64,000 bases of DNA. Source: Chloroflexota bacterium. GTDB taxonomy: Bacteria > Chloroflexota > Limnocylindria > QHBO01. A model generated the notes under the pieces. That model made no database searches, was not told the origin of the DNA, and saw only the letters and a list, made by a program, of their open reading frames with translations. The stretch is taken from contig VBKA01000020.1 in the NCBI GenBank assembly GCA_005879815.1, forward strand, positions 1 to 64,000, given 5' to 3'. A program made the position numbers and the translations under genes. Positions within the stretch are counted from its first letter, which is position 1; each line of letters opens with the position of its first letter. Positions 42,049 through 48,790 of the stretch are shown here, in pieces.

Positions 42049-42945
42049 CTAGCCGGCCTCGAGGACCCGCTCCACCTGGTCCAGGAGAACCTGCGGGGTC
42101 GCCGCTCGCACGAAGAAGTACGGGCGATCGCTGAACCGGCGCACGAAGTCGGCCCGCGCCCTGCGGAGGTCGTCGGTGTCGACGAGCGGCATGGGAAAGC
42201 CGGGCGCAAGGACCTCGTTCAGCAGGAAATAGTTCTGGACAGAGTGGAACGTCTGGAATTGGCGCTCAAACGGGATCATCTCGACGCACGACGGGTCGTA
42301 ATTGCCGTCGATGGCGGGCACGATCACGAGGTCGACCTCGCTTGGCCCGCTGTACGTCTCCCAGCTCGGCAGTGAGCCAAAGAACTTCTGCGCTCCGGCC
42401 TCGGCACCCGCCTTGTCGGCGCGCTCGGTCCCCTCGCTCCGCTTCTTGAGGAATGGCTGGAGGGAGCCCATGACCGTCGCGCCCTGCACGTCGATGATGG
42501 TGGTCTCCGTCGAGACCAGCATGGCGCCGCGCCTGCAGGCCTCGATCTGGCCCATCGACTTGCCGTGGTTCGATTCGCCGCCGAGGAGCAGGATCGTTCG
42601 GTCTCGGTAGCGAACTGCTGATGCGTGGAACGGGTGGAGGCCCTGTTGCTCCATGCGCAGGGCGAGCATCGTCACGATCACCTTCTGGATCGGCCCTGCC
42701 GGCCAGTCGCCACGGAACGTCATTTGCCGTCCGTCGTAGGCGATCTCCTTTTCCTCGTCCTGGAGCCAGACGATGTCGGGCTCGGCCAGGCTGACCTCAG
42801 ACAGGATCCGAACGTCCGCGAGCCGGTAATTCAGGAAGCTCATGTCGTCCAGGACATGCTCCCTCGACCGCGAGCCGGAGACGTCGATCCGGAGGCGGGC
42901 CGGGCCCGCTGCAAACTCCTCCCGGAGCTGAAGAGCCACGCTCAT
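42049..42945 (-). CDS. HprK-like P-loop protein with unusual Walker A
   Basis: A 298-residue protein. The middle segment LHPFHASAVRYRDRTILLLG leads into GGESNHGKSM (about 122-131) and LVSTETTIID, the same order as the HPr kinase/phosphorylase core (H-A-S-x-V, P-loop, then S-D/E after a strand). Canonical HprK has G-x-S-G-x-G-K-S; here N-H replaces the first glycine region. HprK is a PEP-carboxykinase-fold serine kinase that regulates the sugar phosphotransferase system. No HPr or PTS gene is in the window, so its target is more likely one of the operon's own proteins or the small substrate. The GTG/ATG-gap to the upstream gene is 27 bp, and the FAD subunit follows without a gap. Confidence 0.72.
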   Translation of the reverse strand: MSVALQLREEFAAGPARLRIDVSGSRSREHVLDDMSFLNYRLADVRILSEVSLAEPDIVWLQDEEKEIAYDGRQMTFRGDWPAGPIQKVIVTMLALRMEQQGLHPFHASAVRYRDRTILLLGGESNHGKSMGQIEACRRGAMLVSTETTIIDVQGATVMGSLQPFLKKRSEGTERADKAGAEAGAQKFFGSLPSWETYSGPSEVDLVIVPAIDGNYDPSCVEMIPFERQFQTFHSVQNYFLLNEVLAPGFPMPLVDTDDLRRARADFVRRFSDRPYFFVRAATPQVLLDQVERVLEAG

Positions 42946-42972
42946 GAGCCCGGTTCGCGAGCGGCCAGGGCG

Positions 42973-44769
42973 CTAGCTCCCGATCGCGGCCGCGGCCGGC
43001 GACTCCGCGTTCACCGCGCGGGCAACCACCTCGACGCGCCCGGCGCCCCCATCGATCCTGATCCGATCGCCGGTGGCGATCCTCGCCGTGGCGACCGAGG
43101 TGCCAGTCACGGCCGGGATGCCGAACGCGCGCGACAGGACGGCCGGGTGCGAGGTCGTCCCGCCGGTGTCAGTCACGAGCCCGGCGATCTTGGTGAAGAG
43201 CACGACCCAGGCCGGGTTCGTCATCTGGCACACGAGGATCTCCCCGTCCTCGACCTGGTCGAATTCGTCGACGGTCCGAACGACCCGGGCGGTCCCCTCA
43301 AGGACGCCCGGCGATGCCCCGATCCCCGTGATGACGGTGTGGTCCTCCGACTGCTTCTGGTGGAAGCGATCCGGGTAACCCCAGTTCACCCAATACGGGA
43401 ACGCGAGCTGTGACGGCGTCACCGTGCCGACCCAGTCGCGCGGGCGAAGCTTGGCCTGCTCATCGCGCTCGCGCCGCCGCTGGGCCACCAGCGCGCGGGC
43501 TTCGATCGCCTCCACGCTGCCGATCAGCTGCCGCAGCTCGTTGTACCGCAGGAAGATCACATCGTCCGGTTGGTTGAGATGGCCGGACTCGACGAGCTTT
43601 TGGCCCACGGCAAGCAGGACCAGCCGCAGATGAGCGTTGGCGCCCTGGTCGATGTAGAAGTGGTGATCGGGCGTTAGCGGCGCCATCCGGAGGTTCACCT
43701 CGTTCGCCGCGCGCATCTCCTCGAGCGCATCGCCGGTCAGACCCTGGAGGATCTCGCGGGATGCCACCTCGATGTCCTCACGCATGGCAGAGATCGCGCC
43801 CGGAAAGTCGTAATCGGTCTCGTAGTAACCGCGCACGAGCTCGAGGATGGGCTCCATCTGCTCGCGGACCGTTCGGTAGATGAACTCGTGGCTCCAGACG
43901 GCATGCCAGCCGAACTCGCGCTGGTACGGCTCGACGCGTTCGGCAATGAAGCGGCGTCCGCGCTCTGATGCTCCCAGAGCCTGCGCGATCGGCGCGCCGT
44001 TTTCCCGGGCGAAGGCCCGGCGCAGCTCCTGGTCGTCGCGAACCTCGTTCTTCATGCGCCAGAGCGCCTCGATCGAGTCCCAGTTCCGGTCCGAGGCCGA
44101 GTTCTGGAGCCGCCCGAGCAGCTGCTCGTCGACCTTGCCGCGGGTCTTCTCCATGACGGACCGCAGGTTGAGCGTCGCGGAAAACTGGGCGAAGTTCAGC
44201 ATCCAGTGGATCTTCCAGTGACGGTCGTGGATGTCGATCGCGTCCTCGAGAAGGCAGGCGACCTCGGCGAGGGTCATCCCTTCCGTCGCGTCGAGCCGTT
44301 CCTCCAGGTAGACGAAATTGCGCTCCATCTCGGGTCGCAGGCGATCCCGCCACCAGTCGGCGAAGTCGCGACCGTAGATCGGCAGGACGGTGTCGAGGTA
44401 TGCGCCCATCGTCGCTCGGAAGTTGGCGTCGCGCGGGACCCGCGCCTGGTAACGGGAGCTGTACTCCGTGCCTTCGATGTGGAGATCCGGATCGGCCGGG
44501 ATAGCCGTCGTGTAGACGTAGCCGTTCACATTCTTGGCGAGCCAGTCGACCGCGAATGGCGTTCCGAACCTCCTGAACATGTGATCGCAGCTGAGCCACC
44601 AGCCACCGATGTCGAAGAACATCGGACTCACGGGGTTTGGGATGTGGAGGTCGTCGTAGACCCAGAAGAGTTCCTTTTCGGCATCCGAATCCCACACGAC
44701 TGGGAAGGACTCGTCACCAAGGAACTGGCCGAGGACCTCATCTGTCGCTGCCACGGGCTGGTCCTCCAC
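42973..44769 (-). CDS. PEP-synthase-like / phenylphosphate-synthase-subunit-like protein with phospho-histidine domain
   Basis: A 598-residue protein, first gene of the operon, from a GTG at 44769 behind GGAG. No ATP-grasp domain is present. The first 80 residues (FWVYDDLHIPNPVSPMFFDI) resemble the N-terminus of stand-alone PEP-utilising proteins such as phenylphosphate synthase PpsA; a long helical substrate-domain-like region follows. Near the C-terminus the swivelling domain reads GLVTDTGGTTSHPAVLSR, with the phospho-acceptor His at about 541, then GIPAVTGTSVATARI. Rifampicin phosphotransferase has a comparable substrate domain plus histidine domain. It could accept phosphate from the ATP-grasp partner encoded at 36196 and hand it to a small molecule. 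That pairing is inference from operon membership. Confidence 0.82.
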   Translation of the reverse strand: MEDQPVAATDEVLGQFLGDESFPVVWDSDAEKELFWVYDDLHIPNPVSPMFFDIGGWWLSCDHMFRRFGTPFAVDWLAKNVNGYVYTTAIPADPDLHIEGTEYSSRYQARVPRDANFRATMGAYLDTVLPIYGRDFADWWRDRLRPEMERNFVYLEERLDATEGMTLAEVACLLEDAIDIHDRHWKIHWMLNFAQFSATLNLRSVMEKTRGKVDEQLLGRLQNSASDRNWDSIEALWRMKNEVRDDQELRRAFARENGAPIAQALGASERGRRFIAERVEPYQREFGWHAVWSHEFIYRTVREQMEPILELVRGYYETDYDFPGAISAMREDIEVASREILQGLTGDALEEMRAANEVNLRMAPLTPDHHFYIDQGANAHLRLVLLAVGQKLVESGHLNQPDDVIFLRYNELRQLIGSVEAIEARALVAQRRRERDEQAKLRPRDWVGTVTPSQLAFPYWVNWGYPDRFHQKQSEDHTVITGIGASPGVLEGTARVVRTVDEFDQVEDGEILVCQMTNPAWVVLFTKIAGLVTDTGGTTSHPAVLSRAFGIPAVTGTSVATARIATGDRIRIDGGAGRVEVVARAVNAESPAAAAIGS

Positions 44770-44823
44770 CGCCGCTCCGGACTCCAGCTTCCGCCGGAAG
44801 GGGCCGCCGGCGCCGAGTGATCG

Positions 44824-44835
44824 ATCATCGATGAT
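44824..44835. promoter_or_regulatory. 12-bp perfect palindrome upstream of the phosphotransferase/hydroxylase operon
   Basis: ATCATCGATGAT reads the same on both strands and lies 55 bp before the GTG at 44769, in the 231-bp space shared with the gene at 45001. It is a candidate operator; no adjacent regulator gene is present. Confidence 0.35.
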
Positions 44836-45000
44836 GATACAGATCGCCCAACAGCGAGCACTCCGCGAGGCTGACTCTGGACGAGTACGAAGAGCTAGGC
44901 TGTCCCGATGGGCCGATGTCCACAGCGGGCGCCTGAGGGCGGCGGGCCTGGGTGTGATGAAAAGGTTCCCACGCGCGGCGAGGCAATGTGAGGCGGTCTG

Positions 45001-45861
45001 GTGAACGGTGAGTCGTCTGATCGGGCCACCGACCTCGTCCTGGAGGGTCCACCGCCCGAGTCATTCCGCCCGAGCTGGCTGGCACTCCTCTTTGCAGTGG
45101 TCGTCGCAGTGCTGGTGGGAACCGCCGTCGGTTATCGGATCGGCGCCAGCCCAACTGCCACTCCGCAGCTTGCCGCACTCCCGAGCCTGAGCCCACTCCC
45201 AACGCCGATCGCGTCTCCGTCACCCACCCCGTCCGCGGTTGCCGTGTACTTTGGAATCGAGGCGTCCAGGGGCCTGTTGAAGCAAGGCACCTACGCGTAC
45301 CTGAACGTCGACGGGACGTCCTTTACCAACGTCCGCTTTAGCGTGCCCGCTGGCTGGACCTGGAGCGGGCGATCTCTCAGCAAGGGCGGCGGCGGTGCGC
45401 CCCACGGAGCCGCCATCTTCTTCTTCGACGCGGAGGTGCAGGTCTATGCGGATCCATGCCATTGGGCTGCAGTTCAGTCGCATCCGCCGACCGGCTCCTC
45501 GGCTGCCGATCTCATGGCCGCCCTAGCCGCCCAGCCCTTGCGGCGGGCGACCACGCCCAGCAAGCGCCCGGCAAACGCACCAGGTCTTGCCAATGGCTGG
45601 CAAGGCATGTCGATCCAGCTGACCGTGCCTGACCGCATCAACTTCGCAGACTGCGACAAAGGCCAGTACCGGAGCTGGGGCCCCGACAACGAGGCTCGCA
45701 CCCATGAGGGTCCAGGGCAGCGCGACATTGTGTGGGCAGTGGATCTAGGCCCCTACGACCGCCTCATCATCGATGCCTCTTGGTTCCCGGGTACGCCTGC
45801 CGAAGTGAAGTCTGAAATCGAGACCATTCTCAGATCGATGGCCGCCGGCCACTGGGGGTGA
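45001..45861 (+). CDS. Membrane-anchored protein of unknown function with proline/serine linker
   Basis: A 286-residue protein from GTG 45001. Residues 1-23 are cytoplasmic, 24-46 form one transmembrane helix (LALLFAVVVAVLVGTAVGY), and 50-78 are a Pro/Ser/Thr linker (LSPLPTPIASPSPTPS). The outer domain of about 200 residues begins VAVYFGIEASRGLLKQGTYA and contains VRFSVPAGWTWSGRSLSKGG, CHWAAVQSHPPTG and a C-terminal ILRSMAAGHWG, which suggests a beta-rich lipid- or ligand-binding domain like those in many membrane-anchored proteins of this kind of genome. Two cysteines could pair. I recognise no family. It diverges from the phosphotransferase operon. Confidence 0.7.
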   Translation: MNGESSDRATDLVLEGPPPESFRPSWLALLFAVVVAVLVGTAVGYRIGASPTATPQLAALPSLSPLPTPIASPSPTPSAVAVYFGIEASRGLLKQGTYAYLNVDGTSFTNVRFSVPAGWTWSGRSLSKGGGGAPHGAAIFFFDAEVQVYADPCHWAAVQSHPPTGSSAADLMAALAAQPLRRATTPSKRPANAPGLANGWQGMSIQLTVPDRINFADCDKGQYRSWGPDNEARTHEGPGQRDIVWAVDLGPYDRLIIDASWFPGTPAEVKSEIETILRSMAAGHWG

Positions 45862-45876
45862 GCCGCTCATACACGC

Positions 45877-45945
45877 GTGCGAGCGCTGTGCTAACGAAAT
45901 TGGCGCCAGGGGCGGCGTGGTCTTCCCGTCAGTTATGCTGTCTCG
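45877..45945 (+). repeat. Dispersed repeat copy A (69 bp)
   Basis: Matches 48563-48628 at both ends: 23 of the first 26 bases and 25 of the last 26 are the same, with a divergent centre and a 3-base gap. The right end is GTCAGTTATGCTGTCTCG. It lies between convergent genes and its right end covers the last codons of the response-regulator gene. Confidence 0.7.
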
Positions 45946-46340
45946 TCCTCGCCAACGAAGCTGCGCACCATGGCCTCCAAGTCGGCTACTTGGAAGGGCT
46001 TCCGCAGGGTTCGAACCCTCGGATCCTTGGCGATCTCCTCCGCGCGCTCCTCCAAGCCCAGGAGGTCTCCGGTGCAGATGATGATGGGCAGCTCGCTGAG
46101 TTCGGCATCTTGGCGGACGGCCTTCAGCACGTCCCAGCCCGCGAGCCCGTTGCGGCGCCCACGCAGGTCGATGATCAGGAGTTCTGGCCGGCTCTGCCGG
46201 ATTGGCTCGACATTGCGGATGGCGTCGACATCGATGGTGGTGACGTCGTAGCCGGAGTCCTCTTCAAGCAGCGAGTGCATGAGCTGCAGGAACTCCTGGT
46301 TGTCGTTGACGACGGTGATACGCGGATTGCGATCGACCAT
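45933..46340 (-). CDS. Single-domain response regulator (CheY-like receiver)
   Basis: A 135-residue receiver domain with no output domain. The phosphorylation site is Asp58 in PELLIIDLRG, the switch Thr/Ser is in LPIIICTGD, and the conserved Lys-Pro is in VRTLRKPFQVADLEA. The acidic pocket is N-D (ITVVNDNQEF) instead of the usual D-D, so magnesium binding may be weaker. No histidine kinase is encoded in the window. Single-domain regulators usually act by protein contact. The stop codon lies inside repeat copy A. Confidence 0.9.
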   Translation of the reverse strand: MVDRNPRITVVNDNQEFLQLMHSLLEEDSGYDVTTIDVDAIRNVEPIRQSRPELLIIDLRGRRNGLAGWDVLKAVRQDAELSELPIIICTGDLLGLEERAEEIAKDPRVRTLRKPFQVADLEAMVRSFVGEDETA

Positions 46341-46454
46341 CCCGATTGTCCTCAGGGAGTGGCATTCGCAGTGTAAGCCTGGCTCTGCGCACGATCCACG
46401 TGCGCTTGGAGGAAGGGTGGTCGAAGGCTCGTCGTCAAAAGGGGGGCCTCACCC

Positions 46455-47141
46455 ATGTCAGAGCTGAGACGGCCGGACTCGGCGGTCTGGAGCACGACCA
46501 ACCGAGGCACGTCCGCCTACGATCCACCGATGGCCAGACCCTCCGCCGTCTGGCGGTTCTCTCTGAGGCTCATGTACGCCGGGCTGCGGCTGCTGGATCC
46601 GATCCTGCGGGCCTGGTGGCGCGCATTCGGACTGGGGATCACGGCGCAGCTGACAGTGCGGGGCCGACGCAGCGGTCGCCAGCGGTCCGTACTGGTTGGG
46701 CTCCTGTATGTCGACGGGCGTCGCTATGTTGGGCATCCCAACGGTGCGGTCGGCTGGACCCGCAACCTCGCCGCGGCAGAGGAGGCGCGGGTTGCGCAGC
46801 TGCCGGGCGTGTGGGCCACCTTCCGCGCGGTGCCACTCTCCGACGGCCCCGAGCGTGACGCCATCATCGCGGCCACTGCCCATCAGCAGCCATTCCCGGG
46901 CAACCTCGTCTACCGCGCGGCTCAGCGGCACATCAGGGCGGTGGGGGTCTACTTCCGCCTCGAAGCTTTGGATTCCGCCGGGAGGGGTCTGGTGATCGAC
47001 GGAGTTCGGGGCGGAGAGCTCATCAATGAGCGCAACGTTGCCGCGATTGATGACCTCCTCAAGGAAGCGAGTAGCGCTGCCTTGTCCTCTTGGGTGCCCA
47101 TGGGATCCCCGCTCCACGGGATCAGACACTGTCGTGTCTAA
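46455..47141 (+). CDS. DUF385-family (F420-dependent nitroreductase-like) protein with a replaced C-terminus
   Basis: A 228-residue frame. Residues about 30-175 are a DUF385 split-barrel domain (LTVRGRRSGRQRSVLVGLLY, YVGHPNGAVGWTRNLAA, HQQPFPGNLVYRAAQRHIRA, VGVYFRLEAL). Relatives of this type end close to FRLE. Here another 50 residues follow (GRGLVIDGVRGGELINERNV and on) that are the antisense reading of a SnoaL-like gene fragment. ATG 46530 (MARPSAVWRFSL) is an alternative start that matches the family better. Such proteins bind F420H2 and reduce quinones or nitro compounds; whether the tail harms function is unknown. Confidence 0.75.
   Translation: MSELRRPDSAVWSTTNRGTSAYDPPMARPSAVWRFSLRLMYAGLRLLDPILRAWWRAFGLGITAQLTVRGRRSGRQRSVLVGLLYVDGRRYVGHPNGAVGWTRNLAAAEEARVAQLPGVWATFRAVPLSDGPERDAIIAATAHQQPFPGNLVYRAAQRHIRAVGVYFRLEALDSAGRGLVIDGVRGGELINERNVAAIDDLLKEASSAALSSWVPMGSPLHGIRHCRV
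46971..47129 (-). pseudogene. N-terminal fragment of a SnoaL-like polyketide-cyclase-family gene
   Basis: On the minus strand from 47129 the frame reads TRFLEEVINRGNVALIDELS followed by APNSVDHQTPPGG, the first helix and turn of SnoaL-like proteins (pattern F-x-E-x-x-N-x-G-N-x-x-x-I-D-E-L). After about residue 53 the frame runs into antisense of the DUF385 gene and the rest of the domain is missing. It marks a recombination breakpoint near 46970. A complete SnoaL-like gene lies 1 kb away at 47989. Confidence 0.55.
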
Positions 47142-47169
47142 CCCTAGTGACGGAAAGCGGTATTGGTGT

Positions 47170-47231
47170 CTAGGCGGCCGGTCGAGGCGGCCGATGTTCT
47201 GAAGGTGATCCGCCTCGGCCTGGACGCCTAG
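47170..47231. terminator. Long imperfect hairpin between convergent DUF385 and PadR genes
   Basis: The left arm 47170-47190 (CTAGGCGGCCGG...) and right arm 47210-47231 (...CGGCCTGGACGCCTAG) pair over about 19 of 21 positions around a 19-nt loop. It covers the PadR stop codon. Either strand could use it; no T-run is seen. Confidence 0.5.
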
Positions 47232-47836
47232 GCTGTCCGCACCGCGTCGGATCCAACCGCTGCATCGGACACCTTGGATCTCGATGCGCGCTTGGCGACA
47301 GCGGTCCAGAACTCCACCGCGGCGCGCTCGTACAGCAAGCCCATGGGCAGGGTCGCCCCGCGCCAGTGTTCAACAGTTCGCAGCCCCCGACCCAGAGTGG
47401 ATCCACTCCGCTCAAGACGGGCATCACCTTCATAGGTCGACAGCTTCCCCAGATGGATTGCGAGCTGGTGTTCGGCCAAGCGCAGGCGAGCCGCAGCTGG
47501 CGCCAAATCCGAAAAGAAGAGTTGCAGCAGCCCAAGGTCGCGCAGTTGGGTGGGCACGCCCGCCGGTTGCTCCAGCCAGGACTCCAGAGCTTCCTGGCCC
47601 GTGGACGTGATCGCGAAGACGCGCCGTCGTCGGCCGGCCTGCTCACGGGTCTCGCGGACAAGCCCCAGCGCCGCTAGTCGCGGCGGCTCACTATACAGCA
47701 GCGTATGAGGAAACGACCAGAAATTGCCAACCGTGGCAGCCACCTGCCGCTCCAAGCCGTACGGCGTCGAGGGCCCCTCGCGCGCCAGCAAGCCCAGCAC
47801 GAGGTAGGAGGTCGGGGTCAGCCGCTCGGTTGACAT
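47228..47836 (-). CDS. PadR-family transcriptional regulator
   Basis: A 202-residue regulator. The winged helix opens TPTSYLVLGLLAREGPSTPYGLERQV, continues FWSFPHTLLYSEPPRLAALGLV (recognition helix in the YxxLxxLxxxGL position) and ends with the wing GRRRRVFAITSTGQEALESWL. The C-terminal helical part (LRDLGLLQLFFSDLAPAAAR) is the usual Vir-type dimer domain. ATG 47836 is chosen over the ORF start seven codons upstream. It diverges from a SnoaL-like gene over 152 bp that contain GTTAGTAAC (47868-47876), a possible half of an operator. It may regulate that gene. Confidence 0.88.
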   Translation of the reverse strand: MSTERLTPTSYLVLGLLAREGPSTPYGLERQVAATVGNFWSFPHTLLYSEPPRLAALGLVRETREQAGRRRRVFAITSTGQEALESWLEQPAGVPTQLRDLGLLQLFFSDLAPAAARLRLAEHQLAIHLGKLSTYEGDARLERSGSTLGRGLRTVEHWRGATLPMGLLYERAAVEFWTAVAKRASRSKVSDAAVGSDAVRTA

Positions 47837-47988
47837 ACTGCGAACTGTACCATACACTCTGCACTGTTAGTAACTGTCCTCAGACCAGGGCGAGCTGGCG
47901 GAGGCTACACACCAGTGGGGCGACCGAGGCGTCGTCGGCTGGGCCACCGCCGCGGCAGTTGCAGACGCACGCGAAAGGGTTACCAACT

Positions 47989-48426
47989 ATGGGCACAGAT
48001 CTGAAGACCAAGCTCGAGCGCATCCCGCTCGAGATCCTCAACGAAGGGAAGTACGAGCTCATCGACGAGATCTACGCACCCGACTTCGTCGAGCACTATG
48101 CGCAGCCGGGCGTACCGCCCACGCGCGAAGGCTTCAAACAGTTTGCTATGGCCTACAGGTCCGCCTTCCCTGACCTGCGCTACACCGTCGAAGATGCGAT
48201 CGAAGCGGGCGACAAGATCGTGCATCGGCTGAGCGCCAGCGGCACGATGAAGGGCGACTTCCTGGGCATGCCGGCGACTGGCAAGCATGCGACCTGGACC
48301 GAGATCCACATCGGGCGCGTCGCGGACGGGCGGCTCGTCGAGCATTGGGGTCTCGTCGATCAGCTGGCCCTGTTCGTCCAGCTCGGCATCGTCCCCGCCC
48401 CCGGACAGGTTCCCGTCGCGGTCTAG
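47989..48426 (+). CDS. SnoaL-like / ester-cyclase-family protein
   Basis: A 145-residue protein of the NTF2-like fold. The sequence follows the family closely: IPLEILNEGKYELIDEIYAP, DFVEHYAQPGVPPTREGFKQ, YRSAFPDLRYTVEDAIEAGD, and RVADGRLVEHWGLVDQLAL. ATG 47989 follows AAAGGG. Members catalyse aldol ring closure or isomerisation, but most bacterial ones have no known substrate. It diverges from the PadR gene and is followed by a strong terminator hairpin, so it is a single-gene unit probably under PadR control. Confidence 0.9.
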   Translation: MGTDLKTKLERIPLEILNEGKYELIDEIYAPDFVEHYAQPGVPPTREGFKQFAMAYRSAFPDLRYTVEDAIEAGDKIVHRLSASGTMKGDFLGMPATGKHATWTEIHIGRVADGRLVEHWGLVDQLALFVQLGIVPAPGQVPVAV

Positions 48427-48448
48427 TCCCGGCCAACTGAACGTGTCG

Positions 48449-48479
48449 GAGGCCCCACGCGGTCGACGCGAGGGGCCTC
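48449..48479 (+). terminator. Rho-independent-like terminator after the SnoaL-like gene
   Basis: GAGGCCCC and GGGGCCTC are perfect 8-bp arms; inside, CGCG pairs with CGCG around GTCGA, separated by single A-A mismatch positions. TT follows. It starts 23 bp after the stop at 48426. Confidence 0.7.
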
Positions 48480-48562
48480 TTACGCCGTTGCGGAGCTCAT
48501 CCTCGACGGGTGGCTACCCGAGCAGGCCTTCTACGTAATGCGCTCACGCCAGTCATTGCGCT

Positions 48563-48628
48563 GTGCGAGCGCTGTCCTAACCAAATCGACCGCAAGAGCA
48601 CGCTCTTCCGGTCAGTTATGCTGTCTCG
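48563..48628 (+). repeat. Dispersed repeat copy B (66 bp), just upstream of tRNA-Gly
   Basis: Second copy of the repeat at 45877-45945. It ends 26 bp before the tRNA and its TATGCT (48617-48622) is a plausible -10 box for the tRNA promoter. The centre holds AAGAGC-AC-GCTCTT, an inverted repeat not found in copy A. Confidence 0.65.
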
Positions 48629-48654
48629 CCGAGCACGAAACTGGCGATTGGCGG

Positions 48655-48730
48655 GCGGGAGTAGCTCAGTTGGTAGAGCGGCAGCCTTCCAAGCTGCATG
48701 TCGCGGGTTCGAGACCCGTCTCCCGCTCCA
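48655..48730 (+). tRNA. tRNA-Gly, anticodon UCC, CCA encoded
   Basis: The acceptor stem is GCGGGAG paired with CTCCCGC, the D-arm is GCTC-AGTTGGTA-GAGC, the anticodon stem GCAGC pairs with GCTGC around CTTCCAA (anticodon TCC), and the T-arm is GCGGG-TTCGAGA-CCCGT. Discriminator T and a genomic CCA follow. All invariant positions checked by eye fit. Confidence 0.96.
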
Positions 48731-48790
48731 TCTCCACGTCGGAGATGACTGCCGGACCACTGCTGGCGCAGGCCCCTTGCGGAGCGTCGG

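Noticed and set aside
48585..48605. Inverted repeat AAGAGC-AC-GCTCTT as a terminator before tRNA-Gly
   Set aside because: The stem is only 6 bp with a 2-nt loop and no T-run; it lies inside the dispersed repeat and the real terminator is at 48449-48479.
45877..48628. Integrated element flanked by direct repeats (attL/attR at tRNA-Gly)
   Set aside because: The repeat ends 26 bp before the tRNA rather than inside its 3' end, there is no integrase gene, and the genes between are ordinary chromosomal types.
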